From Smithella sp. D17 (lineage in GTDB: Bacteria > Desulfobacterota > Syntrophia > Syntrophales > Smithellaceae): a stretch of 37,406 nt of DNA. Location of the stretch: contig JQOA01000002.1 of assembly GCA_000753945.1 (NCBI GenBank), positions 1 through 37,406 on the forward strand, in the 5' to 3' direction. Shown one piece after another: positions 6,788-14,764 of the stretch (positions within the stretch are counted from its first letter, which is position 1; every line of letters starts with the position of its first letter). The notes beneath the pieces were generated by a model that was given only the letters and a program-made list of their open reading frames with translations, searched no databases and was not told where the DNA came from. A program made the position numbers and the translations under genes.

Positions 6788-7477
6788 ATGCCAAAGCTCA
6801 AAACGCATGGTTTTACGCATTATACTGGGGCAGTTAAGAATTTATTCGGAGTGATGCCCGGATTAAGTAAAGCGAGGATGCACATGAGAGCGCCGTCTCA
6901 GATGGAATTTGCCGAGTTTTTGCTTGATTTGTACGGCGGATTGCTAAACGGTTTCGAAAAGCCGAAAAAATTTATTCATGTCATGGATGCCGTTGTCGGT
7001 ATGGAAGGTGAGGGGCCTGGCCCTTCAGGAAAGCCGAAAAATATAGGAGCCGTTATAGTAGGGGACGATGCCGTGGCCTTGGACTATGTTGCAGTCAACC
7101 TGGTGGGCCTCAAAATTAAAAAAGTCTTTACTCTTACGGAGGGATTCCGGCGCGGATATGGAGTTAAATCGCCTGATGACATACAGATGAGGGGCGAATC
7201 TCTGGAAGACATGCGAATAAATGATTTTTTGCCGCCGAAGAGCGTTGTGAGAGGAGGCATTATATGGCCATTGACATCACCGACGATCAAAAATCTTTTT
7301 GTAGAAAAACCTGTGCCGAGAGTTGAAATTTGCACGCTCTGCTACAATTGCCTGAAAGTGTGTCCCGCTGAAGCTATTGCTAAAGCAGATGACGCCAAAG
7401 TACCCCGGTATAATTACCAAAAATGTATCCGTTGTTTTTGTTGCATGGAAACGTGTCCGGAGGCTGCCATTAACTAA
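6788..7477 (+). CDS. DUF362/4Fe-4S ferredoxin protein, N-terminally truncated
   Basis: A 229-aa product that begins in mid-domain. PKLKTHGFTHYTGAVKNLFG at its very start is normally internal in DUF362 proteins, with well over 100 residues before it; here an in-frame stop lies just upstream and the preceding 150 bp are AT-rich and unrelated. The rest is intact: the DUF362 C-terminal part and two 4Fe-4S motifs, CTLCYNCLKVCP (about 182-193) and CIRCFCCMETCP (about 213-224). Full-length relatives are about 370-aa iron-sulfur proteins of unclear redox role. No convincing ribosome site precedes ATG 6788. Most likely a 5'-deleted remnant, although the remaining frame is open. Confidence 0.7.
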   Translation: MPKLKTHGFTHYTGAVKNLFGVMPGLSKARMHMRAPSQMEFAEFLLDLYGGLLNGFEKPKKFIHVMDAVVGMEGEGPGPSGKPKNIGAVIVGDDAVALDYVAVNLVGLKIKKVFTLTEGFRRGYGVKSPDDIQMRGESLEDMRINDFLPPKSVVRGGIIWPLTSPTIKNLFVEKPVPRVEICTLCYNCLKVCPAEAIAKADDAKVPRYNYQKCIRCFCCMETCPEAAIN

Positions 7478-7540
7478 CTTGAAAAAGGGTGTTTTACAGT
7501 GGTTGATGCGAACATGAACCGACAGAAACTGGGAGATCGT

Positions 7541-7665
7541 GGGGCTGTTGAAAAAAGCTCATCTGCTGTGTTGCGCTGCAAACCGCACCGCTCAACGTAT
7601 ATTCATATACGCCTCGCGGTTCGGCTTTTTGCGCGCCTTGCATCTGAACATTTTTGAACAGTCCC
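7541..7665. repeat. Palindromic intergenic repeat, copy 2
   Basis: 125 bp, closely related to 3273-3396. Ends are GGGGCTGTTGAAAAA and TTTTTGAACAGTCCC, inverted with two mismatches. The centre is a strong nested palindrome: AACCGC with GCGGTT outside, CGTATAT with ATATACG inside. It lies 63 bp after the truncated ferredoxin gene and about 50 bp before the SDR gene. No ORF or transposase is inside. Confidence 0.88.
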
Positions 7666-7714
7666 ATAGTACCTATGAACTAAAGTTATAGTGTAAATTA
7701 TACGGAGGTTGATG

Positions 7715-8551
7715 ATGAACGCTAATGCTCCAGTAGTGCTTATCAGTGGATGTTCAACGGGAATAGGTCGCGCGCTGGCGGTAGAATTTGCCGCGCGTAA
7801 CTGGCGGGTATTTGCCACCGCCCGAAGACCGGAAGTTATCAATGATCTGAAAGCCCCGAACGTGGATGTATCCGTCCTGGATGTAACTGATGAAACGTCT
7901 ATAAAGGCTTGTGTAGATTATGTCATCGCTAAAGCCGGCCGGATTGACATGCTGGTCAACAACGCGGGGCTTCTTCTTATTGGACCTCTGGTTGAACTGG
8001 AAATCAGCGAATTGCGGCGTCAGTTTGAAACTAACGTGATAGGACTCAACGCGCTAACCCGTGCAGCCGTCCCTCACATGATTAAGAGAAAATCGGGCAA
8101 AATAGTGAACATCAGCAGTGTTTCGGGAGTACTGCCGACGCCGTTTGCCGGAGCATATTGTTCCACGAAAGCGGCCTTGACCGCGTTGTCCGATTCTTTG
8201 CGCATGGAACTGGCTCCCCTTGGTATAAAAGTTATAACGGTACAACCGGGCGGCATCAAATCAAATTTATCAATTAACGCAGACAAAGAACTCGAACGTT
8301 TCAAAAAAACTCCTTACGGTCCGATACAAAATTTCATTGTCGCGCGGGCAAATGCTTCACAGGAAAATGCAACCCCAGCGGAAACTTTTGCTAAAGAACT
8401 CGTCGATAAGCTTGTGCTGGGAAAAACGCCAAAGTTCATCCGTCTGGGAAAAGATTCGACGCTGCTCCCTCTTATTGCCAGGTTTCCCCGAGCGTTCACC
8501 GACGCGTTGCTCAGTAAAAAGTTCGGACTTGATAAGCTTGGCACAGACTAA
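7715..8551 (+). CDS. Short-chain dehydrogenase/reductase
   Basis: A 278-aa classical SDR, probably an NAD(P)-dependent cytosolic oxidoreductase. Visible motifs are the dinucleotide-binding SGCSTGIG near residue 12, NNAG near 88, the catalytic Ser in NISSVSG near 140, and Tyr-x3-Lys in AYCSTKAAL near 152-156. PGG follows as expected. The substrate cannot be told; the overall sequence is of the kind annotated as oxidoreductase or 1-acyl-DHAP reductase-like. The start at ATG 7715 is preferred: GGAGG lies six bases upstream, whereas the ATG at 7712 and a TTG at 7709 are too close. It stands alone between a repeat and a promoter for the next operon. Confidence 0.9.
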   Translation: MNANAPVVLISGCSTGIGRALAVEFAARNWRVFATARRPEVINDLKAPNVDVSVLDVTDETSIKACVDYVIAKAGRIDMLVNNAGLLLIGPLVELEISELRRQFETNVIGLNALTRAAVPHMIKRKSGKIVNISSVSGVLPTPFAGAYCSTKAALTALSDSLRMELAPLGIKVITVQPGGIKSNLSINADKELERFKKTPYGPIQNFIVARANASQENATPAETFAKELVDKLVLGKTPKFIRLGKDSTLLPLIARFPRAFTDALLSKKFGLDKLGTD

Positions 8552-8594
8552 AATTAAGATTATGGCGATAATCAATATAAAATCCATAATTTCC

Positions 8595-8623
8595 TTGACA
8601 TAAAAAATCATGCTACTTATAGT
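8595..8623 (+). promoter_or_regulatory. Near-consensus sigma-70 promoter of the biosynthetic operon
   Basis: TTGACA (8595-8600) and TATAGT (8618-8623) with a 17-bp spacer. Predicted start near 8630. It lies upstream of a kinase-like stub and of the long plus-strand operon beginning at 8816, for which it is the best promoter candidate. Confidence 0.7.
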
Positions 8624-8677
8624 TTTGCCATCCAAAATTGATTTATCATTAAAAATAAAATGCGGCAGTAAAACAAA

Positions 8678-8776
8678 ATGAAATACGGAATTATTGCTAA
8701 TCCTGTTTCCGGCAAATGTTCTCTGGATGATAAACGCAAAATTTTGAATGAAGTAGCCGGTATTCTCGCAAAGTGA
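8678..8776 (+). pseudogene. 32-codon stub of an ATP-NAD kinase-like gene
   Basis: The ORF begins MKYGIIANPVSGK, which resembles the N-terminus of ATP-NAD kinase or diacylglycerol kinase-like proteins (nucleotide-binding NPxSGK), and then stops at TGA 8774 after 32 codons. Full-length relatives are several hundred residues long. No continuation is found in other frames before the next gene. It lies about 50 nt past the predicted transcription start, so it would be the first translated frame of that transcript if its weak ribosome site is used. Most likely a deletion remnant whose promoter now serves the operon; a leader peptide is the alternative. Confidence 0.45.
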
Positions 8777-8815
8777 TAACAACAATTGGTAAATTAACAG
8801 CATGGGGTATTTTTT

Positions 8816-10087
8816 ATGACACAAGTCAAGCTGACTGTATCGGAGAGTAACCGGCCGTTTGCTTTGAATGGTTTTAACTTTCCCGATTTCATAAGTCCTT
8901 CCATACACAAAGGAGAAACGGCTCAAACTCATTATTTTTTTCAATCATCAAAACGTTCGATTATTTCTCTGCGTGTTGATCTCAAGGGTGAGGAAAAAAA
9001 TTGTGAACCTGATCTGGTAAAAGAAAAATGTAAATGGTCGGTAGATGAGGATAAATTTCCTTATGGACAAACAGAGAGTCAGTGGTGGGAATATTGTCTT
9101 GCTCCGCATAGCTATCTTCCTCTTGAAAATAGTAAGATTCAGGTGGGACTTAATCTGTTTAACCGCTTTTTGCACATAGATGTCAGCTCTCAGTCTGCTC
9201 AATTAATTGATCCCGAAATCGGAAATGAGATGCTTTCGACAACCAACTGGTTTGATAAAACGACGGGCGAATTATGGTTTGCATCATGGCCGGTTGAAGG
9301 AACCGCTCTGCGTATTTTGAAGCCGCGGGAAAATATCCGCGTAACGATATGGAAACTTTCCCTTCAAAACAAAAAAGTCAAGCGGGTTTGGCAGGGAGAT
9401 TTCAGCGATTCATTGCACCAGCTGTTGTTAAGCCCGGACCGGCGTTTTCTTATTTTGACTGAGCTGGGTTTGTATTTTGAAGAAAGAAAACTGATTCCAT
9501 CAAGAATACTTATTTTAAATCTGAAAACGGGAGAGAAATGGCGATTGCCCATTACAACTGCGGGACATGTGGAGTTTGATCCCGAAGAGCAAAACGCCTG
9601 TTATGTTTCCTGTCACAATATCGGACTAATGGGGGTTAAGGTCGGCATATTCGGCCCCGGCATTATTAAGAAAATCAGACTGGGTGAAAATGGTCCGAAA
9701 TTGGAAGGAGAATTTTCTCATCCCGATTTTCATCGAATTACCACACACATCGTTTTTCGTCATCGAGGGGAAACTCTTATTGCTGTCAGTGGTTATCCTG
9801 ATAAAGTGTTTTTGATTAACGCCGCCACGATGAAGCTTTATAAAATTTTAAAACTGGATCAGGGAGAAAAAGTTGACACTTTGGCTGCTCCTCATCTTTG
9901 CAGCCAGGATAGTTACGGAATAGTAGCTTCCAAAGATGGTGAAGCTATTCTTGTTGCAGGTACCGGCTTTATCAATGTTGCTTTAATTGAAGAAGGAAAA
10001 TTTTCTTTTACAAGAAATATTGATGATTATAGTTCCAACTCATGCTTTACAGGACATATCGGTGTTTTAAATTACCTGAAGGAATAA
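8816..10087 (+). CDS. Beta-propeller-like protein of unknown function
   Basis: A 423-aa protein I do not recognise. There is no signal peptide or membrane segment, so it is probably cytosolic. From about residue 150 it has recurring short beta-rich units ending in hydrophobic-plus-turn patterns (LLLSPDRRFLILT, SRILILNLKTGEKW, KVFLINAATMKLYKIL, YGIVASKDGEAILVAG) like YVTN/WD-type propellers. Several His residues (HVEF, HPDFHRITTH, PHLC, GHIG) might bind a metal, but this is only a suggestion. It is the first complete gene of the operon and ends one base before the next ATG (TAA-C-ATG), so it is translated together with the chorismatase-like ORFs. An enzyme with a propeller fold or a scaffold are both possible. 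Confidence 0.55.
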   Translation: MTQVKLTVSESNRPFALNGFNFPDFISPSIHKGETAQTHYFFQSSKRSIISLRVDLKGEEKNCEPDLVKEKCKWSVDEDKFPYGQTESQWWEYCLAPHSYLPLENSKIQVGLNLFNRFLHIDVSSQSAQLIDPEIGNEMLSTTNWFDKTTGELWFASWPVEGTALRILKPRENIRVTIWKLSLQNKKVKRVWQGDFSDSLHQLLLSPDRRFLILTELGLYFEERKLIPSRILILNLKTGEKWRLPITTAGHVEFDPEEQNACYVSCHNIGLMGVKVGIFGPGIIKKIRLGENGPKLEGEFSHPDFHRITTHIVFRHRGETLIAVSGYPDKVFLINAATMKLYKILKLDQGEKVDTLAAPHLCSQDSYGIVASKDGEAILVAGTGFINVALIEEGKFSFTRNIDDYSSNSCFTGHIGVLNYLKE

Positions 10088-10088
10088 C

Positions 10089-10373
10089 ATGAGGTCTGAT
10101 TTAATATTGCGGGAAGATGATTTTTGTCTCGATTTTTTTAATGGGGGCGAAAATATTTATAAGAAGGGTTCTTCACGGCGGGAAGAATTGTCTTCTAATG
10201 ACAATATATATGTTTTACAGGAGATAATAATAGTCCCGCCTGACATGATTAAAGAGGCAAACAATTTCTCGGCGATGTCTATCGCTCCGCAACGAAGCAA
10301 CAAGCCTTTGATTTTTATTGGTCATTCTGATCTTCCCGTTCAATATGCCTCAATTACAGCAAAAACAAAATGA
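10089..10373 (+). CDS. Upstream ORF of a split chorismatase-like gene
   Basis: A 94-aa ORF starting one base after the propeller gene. It starts MRSDLILRED and ends QYASITAKTK. By itself it resembles no family I know. It overlaps the chorismatase-like ORF that follows in the next frame, and the two could be joined by skipping one base in the A-rich run at 10361-10371, giving TAKTK directly followed by EPIAYGK. Canonical chorismatases (FkbO/Hyg5/XanB2) carry a longer N-terminal domain of about 180 residues with RxWNY-like motifs, which are absent here. So this is either a shortened, divergent N-domain separated by a frameshift, or an independent small protein. Confidence 0.4.
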   Translation: MRSDLILREDDFCLDFFNGGENIYKKGSSRREELSSNDNIYVLQEIIIVPPDMIKEANNFSAMSIAPQRSNKPLIFIGHSDLPVQYASITAKTK

Positions 10374-10749
10374 ACCAATCGCTTACGGGAAATTGTTCAG
10401 TCGTGCAGTGATTGTTGAATTTCCCAAATCCAAATTATTATATATCAGCGGAACTGCCTCGATAGATAAGACGGGGATATCGGTTTACCCGGGAGATTTA
10501 AAAAGCCAAATGGAGTTTACACTGGAGAGAAAATCAGCAATTTTGAAACAGGAAGGTTGTGATTATTCTAATATAGCTCAAGCAATCATTTATCTAAAAA
10601 GAAGTGAAGATATGCGCTCCTGTATTGCTATGCTTGATAAGATGGGATTTCCGCGAGACAGAGCGCTATTCCAGCTTGGCGTTGATATATGCAGAGATAA
10701 TTTGTTGTGCGAAATCGAAGCCACTGCGGTTATTAATAAAATTTCATAG
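10345..10749 (+). CDS. Chorismatase-like C-terminal (RidA-fold) domain protein
   Basis: About 134 aa from ATG 10345; a TTG at 10318 is also possible, and neither has a ribosome site. It carries the sequence pattern of the catalytic C-terminal domain of chorismatases such as XanB2, Hyg5 and FkbO: YGKLFSRA, LYISGTASID, GDLKSQMEFTLE, an IYLKRSED stretch and the end motif DICRDNLLCEIEA. These enzymes remove pyruvate from chorismate to give 3- or 4-hydroxybenzoate or a dihydroxycyclohexadiene acid. The Cys in DICR is shared with hydroxybenzoate-forming members, as I remember the family. A hydroxybenzoate would suit the PaaK-like ligases downstream. Because the N-domain is short and out of frame, activity is doubtful; a RidA-like deaminase is the alternative. 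Confidence 0.55.
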   Translation: MPQLQQKQNEPIAYGKLFSRAVIVEFPKSKLLYISGTASIDKTGISVYPGDLKSQMEFTLERKSAILKQEGCDYSNIAQAIIYLKRSEDMRSCIAMLDKMGFPRDRALFQLGVDICRDNLLCEIEATAVINKIS

Positions 10750-10822
10750 CCAATGCGGCCGATTTTCGAAAAGCTTTTAAATAATCCTTAAGAACCTTAG
10801 CTAATGAAACGAAAGAAAACCT

Positions 10823-12019
10823 ATGGTTAATTTCACGCTACAACCTTTAAAACTGATTAACTCCATTTATGACACGACTTCTGTTTTTGTAGCTCGATCA
10901 TCACCAAATGCTTCTCGTTGGCTGCCGCGGGGCGATATCTTTCTGGACATGCTTACTTCCGGTATGTTGACGATTATTGGCAATATGCCAGTTGTGTGCG
11001 CCGCGTCGGTGTCTACTGAGCATGCCTTGAATCTTCTGAGCGATGCTGGTTTTCAGCTTCCGCATAAAATACACCGTTATTTCGATGCGGCCAACTATAT
11101 AAAACTAATCAAAGAACTTTGTGCTAACGGGTATAATGTTGTTACGCAGCATGTTCATCCGATATCTGAAATATCTCGGGTAAATTGCTGGATAGATCCT
11201 TCGCTTCTGTCCTTTGTAAACAACAAGGCGAATTTAGAGAAATTTGTTCCTGATAAAAATATTCCATACCGTAATATTTTGCCTGTAAAACAAATATTTA
11301 ACGCGGACATAATATGGCGCCTACCGATAGTTATAAAGGCCGTAACCGATGAATCCACAGGTGGAGGTATTGATGTTCGTATTTGCCGTAGTGGCGATGA
11401 TATTAAAAAGGCTGCTGAATATTTCGAAGACTGCCATGATTTAGTAGTTGAGGAGTATCTGGATATTCAGCGAAATCTATGCCTCCATTACTGTGTGTCG
11501 GTTGATGGCAGTATCGATTATTTGGGATTTACTGAACAGGTCAGCGATGAGCGTGGCATATACCGAGGAAATTGGATTGAGGTTGAAGCTGATTGTCCAG
11601 TCGAGGTTCTTAAAATATGTGTATTGATAGTTCATACTGCCTATGAGTATGGATATCATGGCATTCTGGGTATTGATGTGGCTATGCTGAAGGATGAGAG
11701 TTTTAGAGTGTTCGATCTTAATTTTCGAATTAACGGTTCCGCACCCGCGCTGCTTTACGCCCGTAGTGTCTATGAAAATTATCAAAAGCCGGTAATCCGT
11801 TTGCGCCGTCTGAAAGGCAGTGGAAACTACCGGGATATGCTCAACTCAGTTTATCGAGCGATGATTAAAGGCATTCTGTTGCCCCTGGGCAGTTGTGATC
11901 CTGAAAAGGGAAATTATGTTGAAAAACATCCTCTTCTGACGGGGATGATTCTCGGCGAGACGCGTCAAGATGTTTTAGAGAATGAACGCGAACTGGCCTC
12001 CATGGGGCTGGATATATAA
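10823..12019 (+). CDS. ATP-grasp ligase, unknown substrate
   Basis: A 398-aa ATP-grasp-type enzyme that would join a carboxylate to an amine or thiol by an acyl-phosphate intermediate. The N-terminal about 130 residues form a pre-ATP-grasp region. The ATP-binding part includes PIVIKAV (about 168-174) and the glycine loop STGGGIDVRIC (about 178-188), then VVEEYLD. The metal site appears as FDLNFRING (about 296-304), equivalent to the family's ExNxRxxG. No specific subfamily is recognised. It lies 73 bp after the chorismatase-like ORF and 18 bp before the first PaaK-like gene, within one plus-strand operon. A second, dissimilar ATP-grasp gene follows at 15466. Confidence 0.8.
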   Translation: MVNFTLQPLKLINSIYDTTSVFVARSSPNASRWLPRGDIFLDMLTSGMLTIIGNMPVVCAASVSTEHALNLLSDAGFQLPHKIHRYFDAANYIKLIKELCANGYNVVTQHVHPISEISRVNCWIDPSLLSFVNNKANLEKFVPDKNIPYRNILPVKQIFNADIIWRLPIVIKAVTDESTGGGIDVRICRSGDDIKKAAEYFEDCHDLVVEEYLDIQRNLCLHYCVSVDGSIDYLGFTEQVSDERGIYRGNWIEVEADCPVEVLKICVLIVHTAYEYGYHGILGIDVAMLKDESFRVFDLNFRINGSAPALLYARSVYENYQKPVIRLRRLKGSGNYRDMLNSVYRAMIKGILLPLGSCDPEKGNYVEKHPLLTGMILGETRQDVLENERELASMGLDI

Positions 12020-12037
12020 AAAAGGTCGCCTGAAAGT

Positions 12038-13348
12038 ATGAAAATAGTGAAAGTCTATAGTGAAACTGTGAGACGTTATGGGTTCTGGTTTGTTGATGCT
12101 TTGACGGGTGGACATGTCAGAAAATATCTTCATGATTTGAAAGAGAAACCAGGAGGTGAAGTTGACGCTTCTTCAAATGATTTGATGAATATTCTTAATC
12201 ATGCTGTCAATACAACAGCGTTTTACAGCGAATACAAGGGTTACTCAAACATCATGGATTTTCCAGTAATAAAAAAGAGTCTCGTCAAAGAAAAATATGA
12301 TCAGTTTATTTCATCAGAGTATAAAAACAAAAAATTGTATAAAGTGCAGACCAGTGGCTCCACCGGAGAGCGTTTTGTCATGCTGCTGAATAAAAAAAAG
12401 AGAAAAAGAGTTATTGCCGAACTTATATACTTTCTTGAGCAGTGCGGTTTTAAGTTGGGATACAGGCATGTTTATGCCAGAGTGTGGTTTGCGGGTAATA
12501 AAAAAACAAAACTGGAACTGATTGCACATAACACGATTATGTTTGATTGTTCTTTTTTATCCGACGAATCCATGGACATGCTCTATCAAATGCTGCATAA
12601 GGACAATTCCATAAAATGCCTGACCGGTTATGCCACATTTCTTGCTACAATTGCCTCTTATTTTGATAAAAAGGGATATACACCGGATATGTTCAGCATT
12701 GAAATTGTCATCAGTGGAGCCGAACGTCTGGAGCCAGGCGCTAAAACCTTGCTTAAGAAGGTATTCGGCTGCACAGTTGTTTCGAGATACGGCAACAGCG
12801 AAAATGGTTTTCTGGCGCAACAGCCCAATGACGGCGATAAATTCATATTAAATACCGCTCATTATTTCTTCGAAACGCTTAAACTGGATTCAGACGATCC
12901 TGCTCCTTTTGGAGAGCCGGCCAGATTAGTGCTGACAGATATTTACAATTACGCCATGCCGTTAATTCGTTATGATACAGAAGATATAGTCATAATGGAA
13001 ACTTCGGGAGAGAATAGTCATCGAAAATATATTTTAACTGAATTGTCCGGAAGAAAGGCGGATATAATCTACGACACGCGGGGTAATCAAATAAGTCCTC
13101 ACTTTGTTGCTTTGACTTTTCGGTGTTATGATAAGTTACCTCAATTTCAGCTTATTCAGAACAGTCTCAAACAATTTACTTTGAAATTGGAGGGTGCCCG
13201 CGGCAAATATGATGATAATGATTTTAAGGAAACGATCAGGGAACTAGTTGGCACGGATGCCATTGTCGAAATCGAGCACGTAGATAAAATACCGCATCTT
13301 TCATCAGGAAAATTTAGAAAAATAATATGCGATTATAAAGTCAATTAG
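12038..13348 (+). CDS. PaaK/CapK-like adenylate-forming enzyme 1
   Basis: A 436-aa member of the phenylacetate-CoA ligase-like family. It has the P-loop TSGSTG (105-110), YGNSENG as the A5-type adenylate motif, the hinge region MPLIRYDTEDIV, LSGRKAD, and a C-terminal SSGKFRKI with a candidate catalytic Lys. Such enzymes activate a carboxylic acid as acyl-AMP and pass it to CoA; CapK relatives occur in polysaccharide clusters without known substrate. In RYDTEDIV the usual Gly of the RYxTGD hinge motif is Glu, which may alter domain movement or activity. Its closest relative in the window is the next gene (shared DALxGG, NTTxFY and YNYAMPxIRYDT), suggesting tandem duplication. Gaps to neighbours are 18 and 31 bp. 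Confidence 0.85.
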   Translation: MKIVKVYSETVRRYGFWFVDALTGGHVRKYLHDLKEKPGGEVDASSNDLMNILNHAVNTTAFYSEYKGYSNIMDFPVIKKSLVKEKYDQFISSEYKNKKLYKVQTSGSTGERFVMLLNKKKRKRVIAELIYFLEQCGFKLGYRHVYARVWFAGNKKTKLELIAHNTIMFDCSFLSDESMDMLYQMLHKDNSIKCLTGYATFLATIASYFDKKGYTPDMFSIEIVISGAERLEPGAKTLLKKVFGCTVVSRYGNSENGFLAQQPNDGDKFILNTAHYFFETLKLDSDDPAPFGEPARLVLTDIYNYAMPLIRYDTEDIVIMETSGENSHRKYILTELSGRKADIIYDTRGNQISPHFVALTFRCYDKLPQFQLIQNSLKQFTLKLEGARGKYDDNDFKETIRELVGTDAIVEIEHVDKIPHLSSGKFRKIICDYKVN

Positions 13349-13379
13349 GAATTCTTTGGGCTTTAAGGTGGTTGACTAG

Positions 13380-14702
13380 ATGATAGCAAATGCAATGTGC
13401 AAAATAAGAGGTCTTGCGTTTTGGTCTTTGGATGCCTTAAAAGGCGGAACTATAAAAAAAGCATACACTGAGTTGAAAACATTTGATGCTACTGATAGTC
13501 GTTCTGCGAGATTTGCGGAGCATCAGAAATCAGCCCTGCAAATGCTTTTGGCGAACGCGATTAATACGACGAAATTCTATAAAAAAATTCAAGGCAACTG
13601 CCTGTCTGACTTTCCGATAATTGATAAAAATATAATCAAACATCAACAAGACGACTTTATGTCAAACAAGTATGACATAAATAAGTTGTTTACTATGACT
13701 ACAAGCGGTTCAACGGGAGTAAAGCTTACCTGCTATCAAAATGATGAAAAAAAGAAGAGGGTTTATGCAGAAGTTATATATTATAGTGGAAAAGCAGGCT
13801 ACTCAGTGGGGGGAAAATTAATTTATCTACGGGCGATTTCGGAAGAAAGCTATAAGTCTCAACTGCGCCAATGGATTCAAAATGAGACATTGCTGGATAT
13901 ATGTAATTTGGATGACAAGCGTATTGAAGATATACTATACGACATTGACAGGGCATCCCGTTGGGGTTCAACGATATTGGCTTATGCGTCGACTTTTGAG
14001 GCGTTTAAAGATTACTTCCGGAGAAAAGGAATGTCCAAAGTCGGCAAAAATAAAGTATGCGGTATAATTAGCAGTTCCGAAATGCTTTTTGATGATACCA
14101 GAGACGTTTTATCCGATGCGTTTCACTGCCGCTGCTTTTCACGATACTCTAATCAGGAAAACGGCATCATCGGACAGGATGATATTGAAGATAATGCTTT
14201 TATAATCAATGAGGTTCATTACATAGTCGAAGTGCTTAAAATGAATTCAGACATATTGGCAGAAGAGGGAGAAGTCGGCCGTATTGTAATAACTGATTTA
14301 TACAATTACGCCATGCCGATGATTCGCTATGATACAGGAGATATAGGTTCGATTGTCTATATTCAGAGAAATGGTGTGAGTAAAAAAGCCATAACAAATT
14401 TTGGAGGGCGCAGGGTAGATATGGTATTTGATTGTTATGGCAATCGCCTGTCGCCACATATCATTACGGTTAATTTCTGGCAGTTTCCTGAAATTCAGCA
14501 ATATCAGTTCATTCAGGAAAGTAAAATAAATTATACATTGAAGATTAATACTCAGGACAGATTTGTCAGACAAAAGGAAATGGAGACATTATTAGAAAAA
14601 TTGCTGGGTGATAAAGCTGTTATAACGATAGAAGAGGTTGAAGAAATACCTGTATTGGCTTCTGGAAAAAGAAAATATATTGTAAATAATTATGTGCCAT
14701 AA
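13380..14702 (+). CDS. PaaK/CapK-like adenylate-forming enzyme 2
   Basis: A 440-aa paralogue of the preceding enzyme. Motifs: TTSGSTG (P-loop, about 107-113), YSNQENG, the canonical hinge MPMIRYDTGDIG, FGGRRVDM and a C-terminal ASGKRKYI. Unlike its neighbour it keeps the RYDTGD glycine, so it is the more likely active ligase of the pair. It should form an acyl-adenylate and then an acyl-CoA or another acyl ester. The start at ATG 13380 has AAGGTGG about ten bases upstream. The substrate is unknown; given the chorismatase-like gene upstream an aromatic acid is possible. It is followed 62 bp later by the phosphoglycosyl transferase. Confidence 0.87.
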   Translation: MIANAMCKIRGLAFWSLDALKGGTIKKAYTELKTFDATDSRSARFAEHQKSALQMLLANAINTTKFYKKIQGNCLSDFPIIDKNIIKHQQDDFMSNKYDINKLFTMTTSGSTGVKLTCYQNDEKKKRVYAEVIYYSGKAGYSVGGKLIYLRAISEESYKSQLRQWIQNETLLDICNLDDKRIEDILYDIDRASRWGSTILAYASTFEAFKDYFRRKGMSKVGKNKVCGIISSSEMLFDDTRDVLSDAFHCRCFSRYSNQENGIIGQDDIEDNAFIINEVHYIVEVLKMNSDILAEEGEVGRIVITDLYNYAMPMIRYDTGDIGSIVYIQRNGVSKKAITNFGGRRVDMVFDCYGNRLSPHIITVNFWQFPEIQQYQFIQESKINYTLKINTQDRFVRQKEMETLLEKLLGDKAVITIEEVEEIPVLASGKRKYIVNNYVP

Positions 14703-14764
14703 TGATAATAATTAGTTTGAATATTTTTATATAAGCTCGTCAAAAATAAAAAAAAGGTCTATGG

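Noticed and set aside
3273..7665. Insertion sequence bounded by the two palindromic repeats
   Set aside because: The repeats are in the same orientation with only core genes (proB, obgE, rpmA, rplU) and a gene remnant between them; no transposase is present.
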